Positions 1 to 5,153 of a DNA stretch of 5,153 bases are shown here, piece by piece. Location: assembly GCA_025353235.1 (NCBI GenBank), contig JANXQZ010000484.1, positions 1 to 5,153 of the forward strand, in the 5' to 3' direction. The position numbers and the translations under genes are program-made. The notes under the pieces are model-generated. The model saw only the letters and a list, made by a program, of their open reading frames with translations. It had not been told where the DNA came from and made no database searches. The DNA is from Bryobacterales bacterium (GTDB lineage Bacteria > Acidobacteriota > Terriglobia > Bryobacterales > Bryobacteraceae). The stretch's first letter is position 1, and each line of letters starts with the position of its first letter.

Positions 1-1710
1 GGCGCCACCTTCGACACCGCCTATCGCTTCCTCAATGAAGATCCGTGGGCCCGCTTGCGCAAGCTCAAGCAGGCGGTGCCCAATCTATTGCTACAGATGC
101 TCGTCCGCGGCGCCAATGCGGTCGGTTACACGAGCTATCCCGACAACGTGGTCGAGGCGTTTCTCGACGAGGCGGCGGAGCAAGGCGTCGACGTCTTCCG
201 CATCTTCGATTCGCTCAATGACCTGCAATCGATGAAGGTCTCGATCGACCGCGTCCGCAAGACCGGCAAGGTGGCCGAGGTGGCCATCTGCTACACCGGC
301 GACGTCGCCAACCCCAAGCGCACCAAGTATTCGCTCGATTACTACGCGGATCTGGCCAGGCGCGCCGAGGACATGGGGGCGCACTTCCTCGCCATCAAGG
401 ACATGGCGGGCCTGTGCAAACCATACGCCGCGTACAAGCTGGTGAAGACACTGCGTGAGGAGGTTGGCCTGCCGATTCACTTCCACACGCACGATACGAG
501 CGGGATCAACGCTTCCTCCATTCTCAAAGCCGCCGAGGCGGGCGTACATGTTGCAGATGGTGCGCTTGCGTCGATGAGCGGCACCACCAGTCAGCCGAAT
601 CTGAATTCCATTGTGGCGGCGCTCGCCAATACCGAACGCGATACTCAGTTGAACCTCGATGCCCTGAACGTCTGCTCCTATTATTGGGAAACAGTGCGCG
701 GTTACTATCGCCCGTTTGACAACGCCCCGCTCTCTGGGACTGCCGAGGTCTATCTACATGAGATGCCCGGCGGTCAATATACGAATTTGCGGGAACAGGC
801 TGAATCAATGGGGCTGGGGGCGCGCTGGCATGACATTGCTCGCACTTACGCGGACGTCAACATGGCGTTCGGCGATATCGTCAAAGTGACTCCTTCGAGC
901 AAAGTGGTGGGCGACCTTGCGATTTTTCTAGTGAGCCATAACATGAGCGTGAAGGATTTGGAACGCTTGGGTCCGGATCATAGCCTCACATTGCCTAACT
1001 CCGTAGTGGAAATGATCGGCGGCTCGCTCGGTGAACCGGAGGGAGGCTGGCCAGCAAAGATCAAGGCTGTAGTGTTGCGCGGCAAGGAAACAACTCCTGG
1101 AAGACCTGGGGAACATCTGGCACCCGTGGATTTGGAACAGGCTTCCGCAACTTTAGAAAAGAAGGTCGGCCACAAAGTTTCCTCTACCGACTTGATGAGC
1201 TACTTGATGTATCCCGAGGTGTTCCTGAAGTTCGCCAAGGCGCGCTCGGCATACGGGAACGTGGAGGTACTGCCCACGCCGCAATTCTTTTACGGGCTCG
1301 AGAAAGGCGAAGAAGTCGGGATCGAGATTGAGCCGGGCAAGTTGCTCATCGTCAAATTTCTAACCGCGAGCGATCCGCAACCGGATGGCAGCCGCATCGT
1401 GTTTTACGAACTGAACGGCCAGCCTCGCGAGACTACCATTCGCGATAAGAATTTTAAGGCTGAGGTGGAGGCTCGGCCCAAGGCGGATCCGGCGAACCCG
1501 GCGCATGTGGGCGCTCCGATTCCGGGGGCGGTGAGCAGCGTTGCGGTGGAGCTGGGGCAAATGGTGGCGAAGGGCGACCGGCTACTGGTGATGGAGGCGA
1601 TGAAGATGCAGTCGACGATTTACTCGACCGTGGCGGGCAAGGTGCAGCAGAAGCTGGTGGCGGTGGGGGACAAGGTGGAGTCTAAGGATTTGTTGCTGGT
1701 TATAGAATAG
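1..1710 (+). CDS. pyc: Pyruvate carboxylase, C-terminal half (5' end cut by window)
   Basis: Pyruvate carboxylase is a cytoplasmic biotin enzyme that carboxylates pyruvate to oxaloacetate with ATP and bicarbonate, replenishing the TCA cycle and feeding gluconeogenesis. The frame is open from base 1, giving 569 visible residues. The carboxyltransferase domain fills roughly residues 1-350: RGANAVGY (36-43), IKDMAGL with the lysine that is carboxylated in this family (K133), the metal-binding HFHTHDTSG (metal-ligand histidines H162 and H164), and TPSSK with the active-site threonine T297. These spacings match the Rhizobium etli enzyme as I remember it, with an offset near 585, so the full protein would be about 1,150 residues. 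The C-terminus is a biotin carrier domain with the AMKM motif; the biotinylated lysine is K535 (codon 1603-1605). The biotin carboxylase domain and the metal-binding aspartate lie before the window. The reading frame is intact. Oxaloacetate decarboxylase or 2-oxoglutarate carboxylase subunits share these domains, but the length and the RGANAVGY to TPSSK pattern favour pyruvate carboxylase. Confidence 0.97.
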   Translation, partial: GATFDTAYRFLNEDPWARLRKLKQAVPNLLLQMLVRGANAVGYTSYPDNVVEAFLDEAAEQGVDVFRIFDSLNDLQSMKVSIDRVRKTGKVAEVAICYTGDVANPKRTKYSLDYYADLARRAEDMGAHFLAIKDMAGLCKPYAAYKLVKTLREEVGLPIHFHTHDTSGINASSILKAAEAGVHVADGALASMSGTTSQPNLNSIVAALANTERDTQLNLDALNVCSYYWETVRGYYRPFDNAPLSGTAEVYLHEMPGGQYTNLREQAESMGLGARWHDIARTYADVNMAFGDIVKVTPSSKVVGDLAIFLVSHNMSVKDLERLGPDHSLTLPNSVVEMIGGSLGEPEGGWPAKIKAVVLRGKETTPGRPGEHLAPVDLEQASATLEKKVGHKVSSTDLMSYLMYPEVFLKFAKARSAYGNVEVLPTPQFFYGLEKGEEVGIEIEPGKLLIVKFLTASDPQPDGSRIVFYELNGQPRETTIRDKNFKAEVEARPKADPANPAHVGAPIPGAVSSVAVELGQMVAKGDRLLVMEAMKMQSTIYSTVAGKVQQKLVAVGDKVESKDLLLVIE

Positions 1711-1783
1711 GTCATCGTGGAAGCGGCTTCTTACTTGAGTGTCTGAGCTTGGAGAAGCGGTGCGGAGCGCATCACCTGTTTCC

Positions 1784-1787
1784 GGAG
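1784..1787 (+). promoter_or_regulatory. Likely ribosome binding site of the HicB-like gene
   Basis: GGAG lies five bases before the GTG at 1793, a normal spacing, and supports this start over the GTG codons at 1739 and 1760. A second GGAG at 1795-1798 sits six bases before an ATC at 1805, exactly where many HicB-like proteins begin, so a rare ATC start cannot be excluded. Confidence 0.45.
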
Positions 1788-1792
1788 AGGGT

Positions 1793-2014
1793 GTGGAGAG
1801 GAGTATCAAATATCAACTCATCATTTACTGGAGCACCGAGGACTCGGTGTTTATCGCAGAGGTGCCTGAGCTGCCGGGCTGCGTCGCTCACGGCGAAACG
1901 CAAGACGAGGCTCTTATCAACGCCCGGGACGCGATTCGGCTGTGGATCGATACGGCGACGGAATTTGGCGATCCGATCCCGGAGCCAAAAGGGCGCTGCC
2001 TGGTTCTGGCCTGA
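1793..2014 (+). CDS. Solitary HicB-like (UPF0150) antitoxin-family protein
   Basis: This 73-residue protein matches the short HicB-like antitoxin family: a YQLIIYW strand (7-13), an acidic turn, FIAEVPELPGC (20-30), then a helix with the pattern GETQDEALINARDAI (34-48) and a WIDTATEFGDPIPEP ending (51-65). In the family this is a partial RNase H-like fold that binds and neutralises the HicA mRNA-cleaving toxin. No C-terminal DNA-binding domain is present. No hicA gene of about 60 codons fits in the 82 bases upstream or the 23 bases downstream, so the usual two-gene module is missing. The start was chosen at GTG 1793 because GGAG lies at a suitable distance; the frame stays open back to GTG 1739, which would add 18 residues unlike the family. 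It follows pyc on the same strand and could be read from its transcript. The family assignment is firm; a toxin-neutralising role here is unproven. Confidence 0.86.
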   Translation: MERSIKYQLIIYWSTEDSVFIAEVPELPGCVAHGETQDEALINARDAIRLWIDTATEFGDPIPEPKGRCLVLA

Positions 2015-2037
2015 AATCCGAATCGAGAATCCGAGGT

Positions 2038-4515
2038 TTATTTCTGAAAAGCGGCGCGGGCCTTCCGCAGAAAAAGCTCAATCAAATTCAGCGCAATCGC
2101 AAACGCAAGCAATCCAGGCCAGAGCCGCATGCTGGACGGAATACTCCGCCCACCCGCATCGAACACATCTTTCGGATTCGGATTGAAGCGCCCGCCCGTA
2201 AACTCCGCAATTTCTCGCAGTAAAAATTGATTCGATCCGTAATCCTGCAACTCCTGTTCTTGCCGATAAAAGCCCACCTCGGGAAACGCCCGCGATTCCT
2301 CCAGCGGACGCACTCGGAACAAGCCCTGGCGTTCGCCGATAGCGAGTCGGCCACGAAATGATCCGTCCGCCATCTTGATAATCGGAACCGGTTTTTGAAA
2401 ACCGGCGGGCCCGATTGCGAAGATAGCTGGCAACTTGCGAGGCTCTTCCACATTCCGGCCAAGCTGATATTGCACGATCAAGTCGCCGCTGGCGCTATCG
2501 TACTCGGCCTTGGATTCACCCGAAGGTGAGTGAGGCAGGAGGTCGCGAAATATGTTCGTCCAAAATTTATCAAATCCACTCCAAGCCACCCAGTCCGATG
2601 CCCAGCGGCTCTTAGCGTCCGAGGCAAACACCATGGATCGTCCTAAGCCATATTGCCAGCGCGAGAGGAGCGGGTCTTTATCGATGCTCAGAATGGTATC
2701 GGCAGTCGGCTTGGCCTGAAACTTCACATAGCCTTTCAGCGCCGGGGCGTTTTCAATCCCGACACCTTCCAAAATCTCCACCCTCTTGGCTACGGCTGGC
2801 TTGAGCGACTTCTCCACTGCGGTTGACCCAGTGTGCTCCATCACGTCCTTGAGCAGAATCTGTTCCAGCCCCGTGGGCTCATTGAGAAAATAAGCCTTGC
2901 CCCCGGCGAGTGTCGCGACCTTTTCCAGGTAAGCGCGGTTCACATCTTGCCCCAGGCCCACGGTCGAAATCGTGACATGTTGTAATGCGGCATCGCGGGA
3001 AACGTCGAGACTATCGCCCTCTTCGGAGATCCCATCGGTCAGCAGCACGATGTGCTTGAAGGTGGCCTTTACCGGCAATGCTTTGCGGAACGCTTCCGTC
3101 AAGGCAGGTGCGATTTGCGTGCCTCCGTCTGGTGTAATGCCTGCCACCAAGCGCTTGATCAGCGTGCGATCTTCAGCTCGCCGGATCGGGACCGCCCACT
3201 GAAACGAGTTGTCGAAAATCAGCACGCCCACCGAGTCGATCGGCCGAAGATTTTCGATCACCCCGATTGCCGATTGACGCGCCAACTCGATTTTCTTCCC
3301 TTCCATCGACGACGACTTGTCGATGATCAGCACTACACAGGTGCCTTCCGGCGACTTGGGCGGGGCGACCTTCGCGGGCAGCGTCCTGTCTAGCGCGTCC
3401 TCCACTTTCTTTTTCTCGTCGTAGAGATTCCGCTCGCCGCCGATGATCAGCAAACCGCCGCCCTGCTTGACGAAGCGCTCGGCCTCGTCTTTGCGTTCAG
3501 CGGGGAGCGATTCAAGATCCCAGTTATTGAAAACTACAATTTGATAATCCAAAAATGCGGCTTTGCCGAGATCGGTAACGCGGTCCACGACAAACTGTCC
3601 GGCCCCGAGGGTCTGCATCAAGTGCGACTCGGTCCCTTCAGGATCTTGGGAAACGTACAGCACTCGCGGGCGGCGCAACGTGACCGAACGATCAAAACGA
3701 ACGTCGCCGCCAAGCTCCGCAAACTTAATAACACCTGAGAGGTTGATCGCTCCGGCAGTAATAATGCTGGGATGCAGGCGAACTTGATTCGCTCCAGCTT
3801 CCAGCGTGATCGGGTTCACTCCGAGCAGCTTCCCTTCGGCGCTGATCTCTACCGTCCCTGTGGCCTTGCGGGGAGCAATTACCGTGAGGTCGACAGGAAA
3901 CCGCTCGCCGGTAAACGCCACGGTGGGCAGGCTGACCGACTCCAGCCGCAGGTTCGGCTCAGCCCGTCCATTCAGTGCGATCGTATCGATCGGGATACCC
4001 AACGTTTGGGCTTGCCAAGCGGCCCGCGTGATGCTTCCAACGTTCTCCTTGCCGTCTGAGATCAGAACAATGCGAGGCACCATGCCCGTGGGCAGTTCGG
4101 CAATCGCGCCGCGAATGGCAGCCTCGAGGTCGGTCGAATGGCCTTGGTCGCCCGATGTGTAAGCGAGCTTCCATCCGTTCGAATGCTCGCCAGCCGCAGC
4201 GTTGCGAGGCGTCTTGGCGAAAGGCACAACCTGCACCCAGTGCCGACCCTTCCCGTTTTCCAGCGTTGTCGCCAGCTGCGATTCTCGCGCAAGGTCCTGC
4301 GGACCGATGCTGGCGGATGTATCCACCAAAACGGCAACAGCCATTTTTGTTTCATTGGTATTGAGTCGAGGCTCGGCGACGGCCAGTGCGATCGCGGTGA
4401 AGCATAGCGCTTTCACGATCAAAGCCCCGAGGCGGCGGGTGCGGCGCATTTCCCAGAGAACCCACAAGATGGGGAGCGCGGCCAGCGGGAGAAGCCAGGG
4501 ACGATCAAAGCTCAT
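2038..4515 (-). CDS. BatA-type membrane protein with two VWA domains and a GATase-like domain
   Basis: This 825-residue protein is anchored at both ends, with most of it predicted in the periplasm. Two hydrophobic segments (about 7-21 and 30-47) resemble the BatA/aerotolerance N-terminus. VWA domain 1 follows, with a complete metal-ion-dependent adhesion site (MIDAS): DTSAS (65-69), T128 and D154 in ISDGKENVG. A beta-rich linker leads to a glutamine-amidotransferase-like segment (about 284-381, GGGLLIIGGERN) that lacks the nucleophilic cysteine. VWA domain 2 follows, also with a full MIDAS: DKSSSM (399-404), T466 and D494 in LLTDG. The amidotransferase-like fold seems to resume around 605-661 (YGLGRSMVFASD, then FDKFW). 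The last membrane segment is near 797-816. VWA proteins of this kind bind ligands through a divalent metal; the ligand is unknown. ATG 4515 was chosen over GTG 4539 because it overlaps the upstream stop as ATGA, has GGAAGG before it, and gives the family-like MSFDRPWLL start. Confidence 0.93.
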   Translation of the reverse strand: MSFDRPWLLPLAALPILWVLWEMRRTRRLGALIVKALCFTAIALAVAEPRLNTNETKMAVAVLVDTSASIGPQDLARESQLATTLENGKGRHWVQVVPFAKTPRNAAAGEHSNGWKLAYTSGDQGHSTDLEAAIRGAIAELPTGMVPRIVLISDGKENVGSITRAAWQAQTLGIPIDTIALNGRAEPNLRLESVSLPTVAFTGERFPVDLTVIAPRKATGTVEISAEGKLLGVNPITLEAGANQVRLHPSIITAGAINLSGVIKFAELGGDVRFDRSVTLRRPRVLYVSQDPEGTESHLMQTLGAGQFVVDRVTDLGKAAFLDYQIVVFNNWDLESLPAERKDEAERFVKQGGGLLIIGGERNLYDEKKKVEDALDRTLPAKVAPPKSPEGTCVVLIIDKSSSMEGKKIELARQSAIGVIENLRPIDSVGVLIFDNSFQWAVPIRRAEDRTLIKRLVAGITPDGGTQIAPALTEAFRKALPVKATFKHIVLLTDGISEEGDSLDVSRDAALQHVTISTVGLGQDVNRAYLEKVATLAGGKAYFLNEPTGLEQILLKDVMEHTGSTAVEKSLKPAVAKRVEILEGVGIENAPALKGYVKFQAKPTADTILSIDKDPLLSRWQYGLGRSMVFASDAKSRWASDWVAWSGFDKFWTNIFRDLLPHSPSGESKAEYDSASGDLIVQYQLGRNVEEPRKLPAIFAIGPAGFQKPVPIIKMADGSFRGRLAIGERQGLFRVRPLEESRAFPEVGFYRQEQELQDYGSNQFLLREIAEFTGGRFNPNPKDVFDAGGRSIPSSMRLWPGLLAFAIALNLIELFLRKARAAFQK
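4512..4515 (-). other. ATGA stop/start overlap coupling the two VWA-operon genes
   Basis: Read on the minus strand, ATG (4515-4513) of the downstream gene and TGA (4514-4512) of the upstream gene share bases as ATGA. This arrangement normally reflects co-transcription and translational coupling, and it fixes the start of the downstream gene. Confidence 0.85.
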
Positions 4516-5153
4516 GATGCCTTCCGCCAAGCTGGCCACTGCTTGATTCCACGGGCGACGATCGCCCTTCGCCCGCCCCGGCCGAAGAGCACCCAGTCAA
4601 TCAACAGGCCGAGCGCGCCAAGCAGAGCCAACCATTGCCAGATGTCGCGCGAGCCCGGGCGTGAATCGGTCTTGCGGGGAATGCCCGACTTGACGCCCGC
4701 AGGTTTCCACACTACGTCGCCCGCTTGAGGCAACGTGAGAGAGTAAACGAGTTCGCGATCGCCCATTGAAACGCGCACTGTGCCCGGCGACCCCGAGAAG
4801 AATCGCAGATTGCGACCTTCGATCGTGAACGGCAGAGCTTTCAGGTTTTCCGTGAGCACGTGTACATTCGAGGGGTCAGTCTCACTTTCCAACGCGACAT
4901 TCACCGTTCCCACAGTGCCCGCATTCAGTTCGTAGGTTGTGAATGTATCGGGTGCCATCCAGCGCACGATGTTACCGAACAGCAGGGGCATGGTCAGTTC
5001 GTATTTCATGGCCGACAGCGCCGGGTGAAAGCCAAATACAAGAGTCTTGGGCTTGCCTGGTCGGGCTACGATCAACGGGCCTGAAGCCGATTCCGCCACT
5101 GGAATATCATTGGGCGAGAGCCGGAAGATTTCACTCGTCCCTAGTTCTAGGTC
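4512..5153 (-). CDS. BatA/VWA-family membrane protein, C-terminal part (5' end cut by window)
   Basis: The frame is open from the window edge to the TGA at 4512, giving 213 visible residues; the GTG at 5099 is an internal valine, not a start. The visible part begins with a segment (about residues 25-68 of the fragment: PLIVARPGKP, LVFGFHP, then MPLLFGNIVRWM) typical of the region that follows the VWA or amidotransferase-like core in large BatA-type proteins. A beta-rich stretch with GTVGTVNVALESE and a GTVRVSMGDREL pattern follows, which could be an Ig-like fold. One membrane segment lies near 171-190 (IWQWLALLGALGLLIDWVLF), followed by an arginine- and lysine-rich tail expected in the cytoplasm. 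It is the upstream partner of the double-VWA gene. No VWA motif is visible because the N-terminus is outside the window, so the presence of that domain is inferred from family resemblance and context. A different membrane protein with the same C-terminal module is possible. Confidence 0.82.
   Translation of the reverse strand, partial: DLELGTSEIFRLSPNDIPVAESASGPLIVARPGKPKTLVFGFHPALSAMKYELTMPLLFGNIVRWMAPDTFTTYELNAGTVGTVNVALESETDPSNVHVLTENLKALPFTIEGRNLRFFSGSPGTVRVSMGDRELVYSLTLPQAGDVVWKPAGVKSGIPRKTDSRPGSRDIWQWLALLGALGLLIDWVLFGRGGRRAIVARGIKQWPAWRKAS
4520..4525 (-). promoter_or_regulatory. Ribosome binding site of the double-VWA gene
   Basis: On the minus strand GGAAGG lies four bases before ATG 4515, inside the end of the upstream gene. 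It is an imperfect Shine-Dalgarno sequence with short spacing, as expected for a coupled gene. It supports the ATG over the GTG 24 bases further upstream. Confidence 0.55.

Noticed and set aside
91..549. A 152-codon open frame on the minus strand opposite pyc
   Set aside because: It is a shadow frame of a GC-rich gene; the plus-strand reading is an unmistakable carboxyltransferase domain and the minus-strand translation resembles no family I know.
1720..1730. Small hairpin GAAGCGGCTTC just after the pyc stop
   Set aside because: The stem is only four pairs with a three-base loop and no T-run follows, so it is not a credible intrinsic terminator.
2041..2073. Possible terminator hairpin at the convergence point (TTTCTG at 2041-2046 pairing with CAGAAA at 2068-2073)
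   Set aside because: The loop is long and bulged, no U-tract follows on either strand, and it lies within the last codons of the double-VWA gene.
2015..2184. Ten-base inverted repeat, AATCCGAATC at 2015-2024 and GATTCGGATT at 2175-2184
   Set aside because: The right arm is simply the Asn-Pro-Asn-Pro codons of the VWA protein, the arms are 150 bases apart, and such a match is plausible by chance.
1749..2186. A 145-codon open frame overlapping the HicB-like gene in another frame
   Set aside because: It covers the convincing HicB-like frame and the end of the VWA gene, and its translation has no recognisable domain.
3052..3393. Open frames on the plus strand opposite the double-VWA gene (also near 3806-4162 and 4202-4546)
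   Set aside because: They lie antisense to clear VWA motifs, and their translations are rich in Arg, Ser and Cys with no domain pattern, as expected of shadow frames.

Overview
The window comes from a bacterial chromosome with moderately high GC content. It holds two complete genes and two genes cut by the window edges, tightly packed, with no RNA gene, mobile element or CRISPR array that I can see. The gene set suggests Acidobacteriota (Solibacter/Bryobacter-like) or another soil phylum with similar gene content. It consists of a single-chain pyruvate carboxylase, a short HicB-like protein, and large membrane-anchored von Willebrand factor A (VWA) proteins of the BatA type. This assignment is an inference from gene content only.

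Layout. Plus strand, 1-1710: the C-terminal half of pyruvate carboxylase (carboxyltransferase, PC/tetramerisation and biotin-carrier domains); its biotin carboxylase half lies before base 1. After an 82-base gap, 1793-2014 encodes a 73-residue HicB-like protein with no HicA partner beside it. A 23-base gap (2015-2037) separates it from a convergent minus-strand pair. The downstream gene of that pair, 4515 to 2038, encodes an 825-residue membrane protein with two VWA domains, the second apparently inserted in a degenerate glutamine-amidotransferase-like domain. The upstream gene, running from beyond 5153 to 4512, encodes the C-terminal part of a second membrane protein that resembles the first. 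The two overlap by ATGA, so they are almost certainly one operon with coupled translation.

How the genes fit together. Pyruvate carboxylase makes oxaloacetate from pyruvate and bicarbonate and is metabolic. The minus-strand pair looks like the distal end of a MoxR/DUF58/BatA-type operon, with most of each protein in the periplasm and a metal-dependent VWA binding role; the MoxR ATPase and DUF58 genes would be expected beyond 5153. Nothing in the sequence links the two halves functionally; they simply converge. I found no convincing intrinsic terminator at the convergence point. No clearly new system is proven here. The best leads are the VWA/GATase-like architecture with its related neighbour and the solitary HicB-like protein.
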